Both the position numbers and the translations under genes were made by a program. A DNA stretch of 37,452 nt from an uncultured Mucilaginibacter sp. (GTDB taxonomy: Bacteria > Bacteroidota > Bacteroidia > Sphingobacteriales > Sphingobacteriaceae): positions 1 to 37,452 of the forward strand of contig NZ_CALMAT010000113.1 of the NCBI RefSeq assembly GCF_937859865.1, read 5' to 3'. Below the pieces are notes generated by a model that did not search any database, was not told where the DNA came from, and saw nothing but the letters and a program-made list of their open reading frames with translations. Positions 17,001 through 24,274 of this stretch are shown here, in pieces. How positions within the stretch are numbered: position 1 is the first letter of the stretch; each line of letters opens with the position of its first letter.

Positions 17001-17706
17001 TTCTGTCTGCAACGTTTTGGATCAGGTTGAGCCGGATACTTATCACTTTTTCCTTTTGTTCCAAATCCTGGCGCAGTGCTATATTTTCTTCGTACTTTTT
17101 CCGCAATCGGTAATAATACAGCACAGAAATACCGATGGTTAAAAGGGCGGCAAAAACAATGATCAAGGGCGTAAAAGCAGTAAGCCAACGTTGGGTAGTT
17201 GTTGATTTTGAAAGAAGCTGTTTTTCCTGGTACTCCATGTGGCTAACTAACTGGCGCAAGGCATCCATTTCGTTCTTACTCTGCCTAAGTTGTTCAATGC
17301 CAATTGTTTTGCCCGCCCGTTTGGCATCTATCAAGCGTTGAATACTGCTAAACCTTGCCGTAATTATGTTTTCCAACTGATCGATGTGCTGCTTCAAAAA
17401 ACCGTCGTCGGCACTCAATTGGCTTACTTCTTTTATCATACTAAAAACTTTTTGCTCAGAGCCGATATAAGGCTGCAAAAATATTTCGTCGTCCGAAAGC
17501 AAATAACCCCTTTGCCCGGTTTCGGCATCTTTCATCGTCGAAATAATACTTTCTAATTTTGAAATGACCGTATTGCCGCGCTCAACTTTTTCGGCGTTGT
17601 CCAAAAGATTACGGATGCTGATGAAAGATGCGATAGAACTGATCACAACAAGCAGCAGCGACAGCCCGAAACCGATTTGCAAATCGCGCTTTATTTTACT
17701 TTTCAT
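14095..17706 (-). CDS. Hybrid sensor histidine kinase with CHASE3, GAF and three receiver domains
   Basis: The frame is open to 17841, but the ATG at 17706 gives the proper N-terminal membrane helix (MKSKIKRDLQIGFGLSLLLV) and 1203 residues. Order of domains: TM1 (about 10-31), CHASE3-like periplasmic sensor (about 40-172, with KDAETGQRGYLL), TM2 (about 176-199), HAMP-like linker, GAF (about 280-430), a long coiled coil of Gln/Glu-rich helices (435-520), HisKA with H536 (MSHELRTPL), HATPase with DSGIGI and GGTGLGLS, then three REC domains near 830-950, 960-1070 and 1090-1200. The phospho-acceptor sites read LLDIQLP, IMDMGAS and LMDMMMP; the second is atypical. It follows the REC-kinase gene by 13 bases and precedes CheR, so the three genes probably form one operon. 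The stimulus is unknown. Confidence 0.93.
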   Translation of the reverse strand: MKSKIKRDLQIGFGLSLLLVVISSIASFISIRNLLDNAEKVERGNTVISKLESIISTMKDAETGQRGYLLSDDEIFLQPYIGSEQKVFSMIKEVSQLSADDGFLKQHIDQLENIITARFSSIQRLIDAKRAGKTIGIEQLRQSKNEMDALRQLVSHMEYQEKQLLSKSTTTQRWLTAFTPLIIVFAALLTIGISVLYYYRLRKKYEENIALRQDLEQKEKVISIRLNLIQNVADRISKGDYQIRTDDHENDNLGSVSHSLNTMAESLSYAFGNLEANEWLQKGINGLNNKMLGQKDLGTLTAQILEFLVGYTSSSIGAVYIVDQNRLHLKSGYALSAKDQKKEIKVGEGISGQAAISRKTIHLKNIDKNSIALTYANGEIMPAHLIAVPVFYGGEVIGVIELAALQNYNDLSVRFLEHVSGNIGLSIYTAQNYHELQQLLKQTQQQTEELSTRQRELENMNAELEAYTQKLQQNDEELRVQQEELEQSNQMLEERSHLLEERNHMILERNQEIQLKAEELELTTQYKSEFMANMSHELRTPLNSILLLSRHLAENNEENLTAEQIESAQVILNSGNGLLNLIDEILDLSKIEAGKMEAEYERVTISEIVAEMQSLFMPVAREKKLNLTITASPDLANTIETDKPKLEQILKNLVSNALKFTAKGEVSLMVEADEHPGFIRFTVKDSGIGIAQKDQETIFEPFRQADGSTRRNYGGTGLGLSISKKLAELLQGEINLSSEQGKGSTFVLSVRKDKPVAKIVEKAEIDLPKSNPKKVLIKEALAPAMSRVKHLTTLIPAEIKDDRDNLKDDNKVILIIEDDTIFANTLLKFTREKGYKGIVAVRGDLGLDMVHQYKPDAILLDIQLPVKDGWEVMEELKNDPSTRHIPVHIMSSLAVRKESLLKGAVDFINKPLAIEQMKQLFEKLEEAIRRSPKKVLIVEDNEQHAKALSYFLETFNISTEISGSINKSIDTLQKREVDCVIMDMGASGKVIYDSLETITQQPGLDRIPIIVFTGKHLSLAEESRILRFADSIVVKTAQSYQRVLDEVAVFLHVMEGKQTLAAASPSLSKKPGALAEVLKNKTILIADDDVRNIFSLTKSLEKYKMNVLTATNGHEALEQLEKERVDIVLMDMMMPEMDGYESTRRIRQHPDFATLPIIAVTAKVMPADREACIEAGASDYVSKPVDVDQLVSLLRVWLYGQSL

Positions 17707-17719
17707 TAAATCTTTGAGC

Positions 17720-18856
17720 TTATGGTTTAACTGCCTGTTCTTTGTTATCGTACACCGGCAGCGTAAAATAAAATGAAGAACCTCTGCCCGGCTCGCTGTC
17801 CACCCCGTAACGGCCGTGGTGCCTTTTGATGATCTCGGCACAAATGTACAAGCCCATGCCCAACCCCTGGAAACGGTTGGAAGATTCTTCTACCCTGTAA
17901 AACTTGGTAAAAAGCTGCTCTTGTTTATCTTTTGGGATGCCAATGCCAGAATCGGTAACATTGATCAAAATTTCATCAGATGACAACAAAGAAACATCAA
18001 ATAAAATCTCGGTTGAGTTTGGAGAATATTTAATCGCATTTGTTAAGTAGTTCAAAATCACTTGTTCAATGCGGATTTGATCACCATATACTTTAACTCC
18101 TGCCTGTCCTGTTTTTATAATTTGATGGCTGGTATAAGTTTGCCGGATGATATCAACCGAGTTCTCAATAATCGGGTCAATATCATAAACTCGGTTTTTA
18201 AACTCCAATTTGCCGCTGGCGATTTTTGAAGTGTCCAGCAGGTCATCAATCAAAATATTCAGCTTTTCTAACTGCTGGCGCGTTCGTTCGAGGTATTTTT
18301 TGGCATCGTCTTTCAGGTCGCGGTCAACCGAACGTTCTACCATCTGCATATAACCTTTTATGGAGGTTAAAGGCGTTTTTAGTTCGTGGCTGGCCATCGT
18401 GATAAACTCGTCTTTGGTCCTTTCAGCCTGTTTTCGAAACTCGATCTCTTCCACCAAAACCTGCTGCATGTTTTGCAAAGCGGTAGTTTGTTCGTACAGT
18501 TTGATAAAAGTTTTCACTTTTAGCACCAGCACGTCCGGGTCAAAAGGTTTCACCAAATAATCGCGCCCGCCCGAAGCATAACCTTTGCTGATAAATTGCT
18601 TGTTTACGTTTACTGCGGAGAGAAAAATGATCGGAATATCTTTGGTTTTGCTGTAGCCCGAAATGGATTCGGCCACTTCAAAACCGTCAAGCCCGGGCAT
18701 TTGCACATCCAAAATAATCAGGTCGTAATTATTCTTCAGTACTTTTTTTAACGCTTCTTCGCCGGATAGTGCCGTATCCACTTCAAACTTGTGCTTTTCG
18801 AGGATGCGTTTTAAAGCGATTATATTTTCAGACTTATCGTCAACAATTAATATCAT
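17720..18856 (-). CDS. Response regulator-histidine kinase fusion
   Basis: The 378-residue soluble protein joins an N-terminal receiver domain (residues 1-118; phospho-acceptor D50 in LIILDVQMPGLDG) to a histidine kinase. HisKA contains H157 (FITMASHELKTPL), and the HATPase part shows VILNYLTNAIKYS, TDSGIGIP and GLGMGLYICAEI. There is no membrane segment, so it takes phosphate from another kinase or responds inside the cell. It is the first gene of a cluster with the hybrid kinase 13 bases downstream, and the two likely exchange phosphoryl groups. The start at 18856 puts MILIVDD at the very N-terminus, which is the normal start for a receiver domain. The 240-base gap upstream (18857-19096) has no gene, only one 12-mer copy at 19058. 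Confidence 0.93.
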   Translation of the reverse strand: MILIVDDKSENIIALKRILEKHKFEVDTALSGEEALKKVLKNNYDLIILDVQMPGLDGFEVAESISGYSKTKDIPIIFLSAVNVNKQFISKGYASGGRDYLVKPFDPDVLVLKVKTFIKLYEQTTALQNMQQVLVEEIEFRKQAERTKDEFITMASHELKTPLTSIKGYMQMVERSVDRDLKDDAKKYLERTRQQLEKLNILIDDLLDTSKIASGKLEFKNRVYDIDPIIENSVDIIRQTYTSHQIIKTGQAGVKVYGDQIRIEQVILNYLTNAIKYSPNSTEILFDVSLLSSDEILINVTDSGIGIPKDKQEQLFTKFYRVEESSNRFQGLGMGLYICAEIIKRHHGRYGVDSEPGRGSSFYFTLPVYDNKEQAVKP

Positions 18857-19096
18857 GTCAGCTTAATGAGAAACAAGGCTAAATTAAAACATATTTTCTT
18901 TTTAATGCACAAAGTGCCTAATAGTGAAGATTGAGTTTTATTAAAACGTTACATGGATTATAAGCTATATGATTAGATGGATTGTTGATAAACATTGATT
19001 GAGGGAATATTTTAGCATCAATACTGAGAATATCTTCCAACACCAATTTTATGCCGGTAAAAGAAGCATCGGCAAAATAAAAACCAGCGTTTTTAA

Positions 19097-19912
19097 CTAC
19101 CGCAGCAACGGGTTTTTTTCCTTCGCAAACACTTCGTAAACCTTTTTGTCCAGCCAGCCCGGAATAAGCTTGTTCAACAAAACAGTCAATTTTCCCTGAT
19201 TGGTCATCACCAAAACCCGTTCCCGTTTTTGGATGCCATCGGCAATAATTTTGGCCACTTCTTCAGCGGTCATCATTTTTTCTTCTTCCATGGATGTTTC
19301 GCCGTGCGCCGTCCCGTCTTTTGATAAAGCGGTACTGCGGATATTGGAAGCGGTAAAACCCGGACAGGCCGTCATCACATGCACGCCAGTTTTCAGATTC
19401 TCTACGCGCAAACTATCCAAAAAACCGTTCATCGCGAATTTGGAAGCCGAATAACCCGTGCGGCCGGGCAAACCTTTAAAACCGGCAATCGAAGAAACGC
19501 CAACGATGCTGCCTTTTGATTTCAGGATTTCTTCCATCGCATATTTGGTGCAGTAGACCGCGCCCCAAAAGTTCACGTCCATTAAGTTTTTCAGCACCAC
19601 CAAATCAAGGTCTTTAAACAAAGCACGCATCGAAATGCCGGCGTTATTAATTAAAATGTCAATGCCTTTAAACGTATGGATGGCTTGGTGGATCAACAGC
19701 TTGCAATCTTCTTCCCGGCTCACATCGCATTGCACCGCTACTGCTTTTATGCCATATTTTTTTTCGAGGTTTTGGGCGATTTCGCACAACGTAACAAACT
19801 GCCGCGCACCTAAAACCAGGTTTGCGCCGCGAGAAGCGATTTCGTTTGCCAAAGCTTCGCCAATGCCGGATGATGCGCCGGTGATGATGACTGTTTTTCC
19901 TTTAAAAGACAT
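19097..19912 (-). CDS. SDR family oxidoreductase
   Basis: This is a classical short-chain dehydrogenase/reductase of 271 residues with a Rossmann fold that uses NAD(P)H. The cofactor loop TGASSGIG is at 11-18, NNAG at 89-92, the catalytic serine in VGVSSIAG near 140-141, and the catalytic pair Y154 and K158 in GYSASK. The arginine-containing loop GARQ at 35-38 suggests that NADP is favoured, though that is an inference. The C-terminal part (AEEVAKIIADGIQKRERVLV onward, then a basic-hydrophobic tail) resembles DltE/YqjQ-like reductases of unknown substrate. It stands alone and is flanked on both sides by 12-mer copies (19058 and 19990). Confidence 0.92.
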   Translation of the reverse strand: MSFKGKTVIITGASSGIGEALANEIASRGANLVLGARQFVTLCEIAQNLEKKYGIKAVAVQCDVSREEDCKLLIHQAIHTFKGIDILINNAGISMRALFKDLDLVVLKNLMDVNFWGAVYCTKYAMEEILKSKGSIVGVSSIAGFKGLPGRTGYSASKFAMNGFLDSLRVENLKTGVHVMTACPGFTASNIRSTALSKDGTAHGETSMEEEKMMTAEEVAKIIADGIQKRERVLVMTNQGKLTVLLNKLIPGWLDKKVYEVFAKEKNPLLR

Positions 19913-20084
19913 AAATATTTTTTGCTGATTTTAAATTTTCTCGGATTTTTTGTCATTTCGATATGCAGAGGGAAATCTTTTTCAAAGCGATGCTTCTTTT
20001 ATCAAATAAATTTCGCTTTGATGAAGATCCCTCCTATCGTCGGGATGACAATACCAATTTTATACAGATAAAAGAAGCATTGCC

Positions 20085-20702
20085 CTATTTTGTAACCGAA
20101 CCTTCATACAAAACCCGCGTAGCGATGGAACGGCCCAACGTAATCTCGTCCACATATTCCAGCTCGCCGCCAAAAGCAATACCGCGGGCAATGGTAGATA
20201 TTTTCAACCCAAAATCCTTTAGTTTTTTATGGAGATAAAAAATCGTCGTATCGCCTTCCATCGTGGCGCTTACGGCAAATATTACTTCTTTTACCTCGGT
20301 ATTTTTGATGCGTTCTACCAAAGAATCAATCTGCAAATCGCTTGGCCCAATCCCATCCATTGGCGAAATTAAGCCGCCCAAAACATGGTACAAACCGTTA
20401 TACTGGCTTGTGTTTTCAATCGCCATTACGTCACGCGTATCTTCCACCACACAAATCAGTTGTTCATTTCGCCGCGGGGAAGCACAGATTTCGCAAACGG
20501 CCTGATCGGCAATGTTATGGCACACCTCGCAAAACTGCACTTCGTTGCGCAACTTGCTGATGGAATTGCTAAAACGGTCAACCTCTTCTTTCTCTTCGTT
20601 CAGCAAATGCAGCACCAAACGCAATGCTGTTTTTTGTCCGATCCCTGGAAGTTTGGCAAATTCGGCCACTGCAGTTTCCAGCAGTTTGGAAGAAAAATTC
20701 AT
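20085..20702 (-). CDS. recR: Recombination mediator RecR
   Basis: RecR is a DNA-binding ring protein that works with RecO (and RecF) to load RecA on single-stranded gaps. At 205 residues it has the normal length. An N-terminal helix-hairpin-helix (LAKLPGIGQKTALRLVLHLL-like, residues 15-35) is followed by a four-cysteine zinc finger (C58, C61, C70, C73), a TOPRIM domain starting at about 82 (LICVVEDTRDVMAIE), and the C-terminal Walker-B-like and wing region (IARGIAFGGELEYVDEITLGRS). Its stop codon lies five bases right of a TAAAAGAAGCAT copy at 20069. A block of TTGATAG/GTTCATAG repeats starts 18 bases upstream of the start codon. Confidence 0.96.
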   Translation of the reverse strand: MNFSSKLLETAVAEFAKLPGIGQKTALRLVLHLLNEEKEEVDRFSNSISKLRNEVQFCEVCHNIADQAVCEICASPRRNEQLICVVEDTRDVMAIENTSQYNGLYHVLGGLISPMDGIGPSDLQIDSLVERIKNTEVKEVIFAVSATMEGDTTIFYLHKKLKDFGLKISTIARGIAFGGELEYVDEITLGRSIATRVLYEGSVTK

Positions 20703-20720
20703 AGGGCAAAAATAAGAAAA

Positions 20721-20789
20721 AGTTGATAGTTTATGGGTGATAGTTCATGGGGAAATAGTTCATTGTCTATAGTTTATAGTTCATAGGTT
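20721..20789. repeat. GTTGATAGTTTATAG repeat block, left of the S23 gene
   Basis: The block holds degenerate units such as GTTGATAGTTTATGGGTGA, TAGTTCATGG and CTATAGTTTATAGTTCATAG. It is the reverse complement of the word family in the block at 21199-21254 on the other side of the four-helix-bundle gene, so the gene sits between inverted degenerate repeats. Confidence 0.6.
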
Positions 20790-20843
20790 AAGCGGATAAC
20801 CAGAATATTATTACATTTATTTTTTAAACTAATTATTACCATT

Positions 20844-21197
20844 ATGGCATTTCGTTTTGAAGAATTGAACATTTGGAAAAAGGCAATGGATTTGAATGAT
20901 TCGATATTTTTATTTGCTAAAACTTTACCTAAAGACGAACTGTACGTACTTTCTTCTCAACTAAAAAGAGCTTCAGATTCTGTCGTTTTAAATATTGCAG
21001 AAGGATCAACCGGCCAGACAAAAGCCTCGTTTAAACTGTTTTTAAATTACGCCATGCGTTCAGCTATTGAAGTAGTAAGTTGTTTATTTATTGCAAAAAG
21101 AAGAAGTTATATTGATGAAATCCAATTTAAAACCTTGTATGATGATTACGAAGTTTTAGTCAAAATGATTACCAACATGAAAAAATCTTTAGATTGA
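20844..21197 (+). CDS. Four-helix-bundle protein (S23 / 23S rRNA intervening-sequence family)
   Basis: This 117-residue protein has the typical opening of the S23 four-helix-bundle family (FEELNIWKKAMDLNDSIFLF) and its central helix pair (LSSQLKRASDSVVLNIAEGS), followed by two further helices. Family members were first found in intervening sequences of 23S rRNA genes of Leptospira and Coxiella, and they are abundant as stand-alone genes in Bacteroidota; the fold is shared with the Avd protein of diversity-generating retroelements. The molecular role of stand-alone members is not known. Here no rRNA is present. The gene is flanked on both sides by inverted copies of the same low-complexity word family, which suggests that it may have arrived as a small mobile unit. 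Confidence 0.88.
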   Translation: MAFRFEELNIWKKAMDLNDSIFLFAKTLPKDELYVLSSQLKRASDSVVLNIAEGSTGQTKASFKLFLNYAMRSAIEVVSCLFIAKRRSYIDEIQFKTLYDDYEVLVKMITNMKKSLD

Positions 21198-21198
21198 C

Positions 21199-21254
21199 CA
21201 ACTATTATTTATTGAACTATTCACCATGAACCATCAACTATTAACCATCAACTA
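21199..21254. repeat. ACTATTAACCATCAACTA repeat block, right of the S23 gene
   Basis: Units such as GAACTATTCACCATGAACC and ATCAACTATTAACCATCAAC lie directly after the stop of the S23 gene and run up to five bases before the symporter start. They are in the opposite orientation to the block at 20721-20789 and match the block at 6139-6187. Confidence 0.6.
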
Positions 21255-21259
21255 AACCC

Positions 21260-22744
21260 ATGGCTCCCGCAATCCTACTTGCTTTTATCATCGGTTATTT
21301 TTTGGTGCTAATCCTGATTTCCTGGCTTACTTCCCGAAAATCGTCGGATAACGATACTTTTTTTGTGGCCAACCGAAATTCTAAATGGTATTTGGTTGCT
21401 TTTGGGATGATCGGCACGGCGTTAAGCGGTGTTACTTTTATTTCCGTTCCGGGAAAAGTTGGCGCACCAACCGGCGACCAGTTTGCTTATTTTCAGTTTG
21501 TTCTGGGCAATGCGGTTGGTTTTATTCTGATTGCTACCGTTTTACTGCCGCTTTATTACCGCCTAAAACTAACTTCTATTTACAGCTATATTGAAACTGC
21601 TTTAGGAACCTGGAGTTACAAAACGGCAGCAGGGATTTTTTTGATCAGCCGAACGATTGGTTCTGCTTTTCGTTTGTATCTGGTGGTGATTGTATTGCAG
21701 AAATTCATTTTCGACAATTACCACATTCCCTTCGCCGTAACCGTGCTGATTTGTTTGGTTTTAATTTGGAGTTACACCTTTAAAGGCGGACTCAAAACCA
21801 TCATCATTACCGATAGTTTACAAACCCTTTTCTTAGTAAGCTCCGTGTTTTTATCCATCTTTTTTATCTGCCGGAGCTTGCATTTAAACGTATTCGAAGC
21901 TGCGGAAACGATCAAAAACAGCAGCTATTCCAAGATTTTCTTCTGGAACGATTTCCTGTCCAGCAAACTGCATTTTACCAAACAGTTTTTGGGCGGCTTG
22001 TTTATTACGATTGCGATGGTTGGCCTGGACCAGGATTTGATGCAGAAAAACCTAAGCTGCAAAAACATCGGCGAAGCCCAAAAAAACATGTTCAGCTTTA
22101 CGGCGGTTTTTGTGGTGATCAATATTTTCTTCCTCAGCGTTGGCGCGCTGCTTTATATTTATGCCGCTAAAAACAGCATCAGCGTAAGCAAAACTGATTA
22201 TTTGTACCCAACTATTGCACTAAATTATCTGGGCGTTTTGCCGGCCATTGTGTTTATGCTGGGTTTAACGGCCGCCACTTTTGCCACAACAGATTCGGCC
22301 TTAACTGCCTTAACTACTTCTTTTTGCATTGATTTTTTAAACTTCAACAAAAAAGAAAACACCAACAGCAAACAGATGGTAAGCTTGCGGCATTGGGTGC
22401 ATATCGGTTTTTCGGTATTGCTGTTTTTAACCATTATTATTTTTAACAGCATTAACAACGACGCTGTGGTAAGCGCTATTTTTAAAGTGGCCAGCTATAC
22501 TTACGGCCCGCTTTTGGGTTTGTACAGCTTTGGTTTGTTTGTTAAAAATCGGCAGGTTCAGGATAAATTAGTCCCGTTTATTTGTTTGGTTAGTCCGCTG
22601 GTCTGTTATTTTTTAAGCACTTCTTCTAAAAAACTCCTTGGTGGCTACGTTTTTGATAATGAATTGATTATTGTGAATGGTTTGATTACTTTTTTCGGGC
22701 TGTTATTGACTTCGCACCGTAAAAGTTTGCAAACCACCGTTTAA
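21260..22744 (+). CDS. Sodium:solute symporter (SSS family)
   Basis: This is an inner-membrane transporter of 494 residues in the sodium:solute symporter family, with about 13 hydrophobic segments in the LeuT-like fold. It begins with a short periplasmic N-terminus and a TM1 lacking a signal peptide. Family landmarks include the SSDNDTFFVANRNSKWYLVAFGMIGT stretch between TM1 and TM2, SGVTFISVPG within TM2, the YxExxLGxWSYK block after TM3, and GLTAATFATTDSALTALTTSF in TM8, where the serines and threonines form the Na2 site. The substrate may be a sugar, sialic acid or another anion and cannot be read out. The start codon lies right after the repeat block; the LOG gene follows after 27 bases and may be co-transcribed. 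Confidence 0.92.
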   Translation: MAPAILLAFIIGYFLVLILISWLTSRKSSDNDTFFVANRNSKWYLVAFGMIGTALSGVTFISVPGKVGAPTGDQFAYFQFVLGNAVGFILIATVLLPLYYRLKLTSIYSYIETALGTWSYKTAAGIFLISRTIGSAFRLYLVVIVLQKFIFDNYHIPFAVTVLICLVLIWSYTFKGGLKTIIITDSLQTLFLVSSVFLSIFFICRSLHLNVFEAAETIKNSSYSKIFFWNDFLSSKLHFTKQFLGGLFITIAMVGLDQDLMQKNLSCKNIGEAQKNMFSFTAVFVVINIFFLSVGALLYIYAAKNSISVSKTDYLYPTIALNYLGVLPAIVFMLGLTAATFATTDSALTALTTSFCIDFLNFNKKENTNSKQMVSLRHWVHIGFSVLLFLTIIIFNSINNDAVVSAIFKVASYTYGPLLGLYSFGLFVKNRQVQDKLVPFICLVSPLVCYFLSTSSKKLLGGYVFDNELIIVNGLITFFGLLLTSHRKSLQTTV

Positions 22745-22771
22745 TTTAATTTTTGTATTTTGAGTGATATT

Positions 22772-23479
22772 ATGACAAGCGACGAGAAAATAAGACACGC
22801 TTTTGAAAACCGCAACTGGCACGAAATCAAGGTTACCGATTCGTGGCAGATTTTTAAAATTATGGCCGAATTTGTGGACGGCTTTGAAAAACTGGCCAAA
22901 ATCGGCCCTTGTGTTTCCATTTTTGGTTCGGCCCGGACGCACCACGAAAACCCGTATTATTTATTGGCCGAAGAATGTGCACGCTTATTAAGCGAAGCTG
23001 GTTACGGCGTAATTTCGGGCGGCGGCCCCGGCGTGATGGAAGCGGCCAACAAAGGCGCTTACGAAGCCGGCGGAAAATCAGTAGGATTGAATATTGAACT
23101 GCCTTTTGAGCAGTTCCACAACAAATACATTGACCGTGATAAACTGCTGGAGTTTGATTATTTCTTTATCCGCAAAGTGATGTTCATGAAATATTCGCAG
23201 GGCTTTATCATTTTGCCTGGTGGTTTTGGAACGATGGACGAATCTTTTGAAGCGATCACCTTGATCCAAACCGGAAAAATTGCCCGTTTCCCTATCGTTT
23301 TTGTTGGAGTTGATTATTGGAAAGGTTTGTTCGATTGGATTGAAGAGAAAATGCTGGGCCAGGAAAAAAACATCAGTCCGGACGATTTGAACCTGTACCG
23401 CGTGGTGGATACGGCCGAAGAAGCGGTGGAACACATTTTCCGTTTTTACAACAAATACGTGTTAAAACCGAACTTTTAA
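22772..23479 (+). CDS. LOG family protein (TIGR00730 type)
   Basis: This is a Rossmann-fold protein of the LOG/YgdH-type family, of which characterised members hydrolyse nucleoside 5'-monophosphates such as cytokinin ribotides to free base and ribose phosphate. The frame extends up to a TTG at 22760, but the ATG at 22772 (MTSDEKIRHAFENRNWHEIK) is the better start and gives 235 residues. Diagnostic motifs are SGGGPGVMEAANKGAYEAGG and the PGGFGTMDESFE (PGGxGTxxE) signature. FGSAR in the first strand binds phosphate. It follows the symporter by 27 bases on the same strand. After its stop a perfect 21-bp palindrome of the 12-mer word separates it from the convergent TlpA gene. Confidence 0.93.
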   Translation: MTSDEKIRHAFENRNWHEIKVTDSWQIFKIMAEFVDGFEKLAKIGPCVSIFGSARTHHENPYYLLAEECARLLSEAGYGVISGGGPGVMEAANKGAYEAGGKSVGLNIELPFEQFHNKYIDRDKLLEFDYFFIRKVMFMKYSQGFIILPGGFGTMDESFEAITLIQTGKIARFPIVFVGVDYWKGLFDWIEEKMLGQEKNISPDDLNLYRVVDTAEEAVEHIFRFYNKYVLKPNF

Positions 23480-23494
23480 AAGGCACCAATTTTA

Positions 23495-23547
23495 AGGGCA
23501 TAAAAGAAGCATTGCGGTTTTTAACTGCAATGCTTCTTTTATGCCCT
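23495..23547. terminator. Perfect 21-bp palindrome made of two opposed 12-mer copies
   Basis: The arm 23495-23515 (AGGGCATAAAAGAAGCATTG, then C) and the arm 23527-23547 are perfect reverse complements around an 11-base loop. Each contains one TAAAAGAAGCAT word. It lies between convergent genes, 16 bases after the LOG stop and 23 bases from the TlpA stop. It is expected to work as a bidirectional transcription terminator. Confidence 0.85.
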
Positions 23548-23569
23548 AATTTTTCAACTCACTTCTTTT

Positions 23570-24166
23570 TTATTTTGATTTAGCTGAAACGTTATCAGAA
23601 GCTGGTTTTTTAGCTTTCTCGATCATATCAGCTACTTCATCTGCTAATTCATGATCGTTTTCGTCTGGCATAAAACCTATCCGCTCAAAACGTACGATTC
23701 CTTCACCGTCAATGATAAATTTGGTTGGGATACCAATTAGCTTGTAATCTTTATAAAGTTTACTTTTTGTTCCGTCCATGCTCATATCATCATACAAAAC
23801 TTTAAATGAGTAATGATTTGTTGCTAAAAACTCTCCTACTAACTGCTGGTAATTTTCCACTTTCTCCCGTGTGTCAATAAACAAAAAAGCCACGTTTTGG
23901 TCGTCTTTGTACCGGTTTACTGCCTGTTGCATTCCCGGGAAAGACATTTTGCAAGGTCCGCACCACGTAGCCCAAAAATCGAGCACCACCACTTTTCCTT
24001 TGTAATCAGCCAAGGAAACTGCTTTTCCGCTGGTATCTTTTAGGGTGAATGAAGGTGCCACTTGATTTGTGATCAATTCAACCTTTGGCGGCGTTGTGCT
24101 TTGCGCAAACAACAATTGTGCAGACAGCAAACCTGAAAACGCAAGCAATAAACCAATTTTTTTCAT
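23570..24166 (-). CDS. TlpA-like periplasmic thiol-disulfide oxidoreductase
   Basis: This 198-residue exported protein is a TlpA/ResA-type thioredoxin-fold reductase. A signal peptide (MKKIGLLLAFSGLLSAQLLF, ending FAQ) is followed by a thioredoxin domain (residues about 33-180) with the active site WATWCGPC (C69, C72), the KxxG(K/V)VVVLDFW strand and the cis-proline region IGIPTKF. It acts in the periplasm on disulfides of exported proteins or cytochrome c maturation clients. The thioredoxin domain is nearly the same as in the neighbouring larger gene at 24275, including LKDTSGKAVSLAD and WCGPCKMSFPGMQ, so the pair arose by duplication. A 15-bp palindrome of the 12-mer word lies between the two genes. 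Confidence 0.93.
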   Translation of the reverse strand: MKKIGLLLAFSGLLSAQLLFAQSTTPPKVELITNQVAPSFTLKDTSGKAVSLADYKGKVVVLDFWATWCGPCKMSFPGMQQAVNRYKDDQNVAFLFIDTREKVENYQQLVGEFLATNHYSFKVLYDDMSMDGTKSKLYKDYKLIGIPTKFIIDGEGIVRFERIGFMPDENDHELADEVADMIEKAKKPASDNVSAKSK

Positions 24167-24223
24167 AAAATTATTTTTAGGTAAATTACGAATAAAATTT
24201 ATCTGTCAAGAAAAAACAAGCGG

Positions 24224-24263
24224 TAAAAGAAGCATTGCAGCTAAAACCGCAATGCTTCTTTTA
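24224..24263. terminator. Perfect 15-bp palindrome made of two opposed 12-mer copies
   Basis: TAAAAGAAGCATTGC (24224-24238) and its perfect complement (24249-24263) enclose a 10-base loop. It lies 11 bases after the stop of the larger TlpA gene and before the start of the smaller one. The right flank (ATGCCCTA) matches the palindrome at 23495, and the two palindromes probably share an origin. Confidence 0.82.
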
Positions 24264-24274
24264 TGCCCTATTTT

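Noticed and set aside
18857-19096. Possible small gene or RNA between the signalling operon and the SDR gene
   Set aside because: No frame with a plausible start and no strong structure; only one copy of the 12-mer is present.
20844-21197. Diversity-generating retroelement accessory gene (Avd)
   Set aside because: The fold is related, but no reverse transcriptase, template repeat or variable-repeat protein is in the window.
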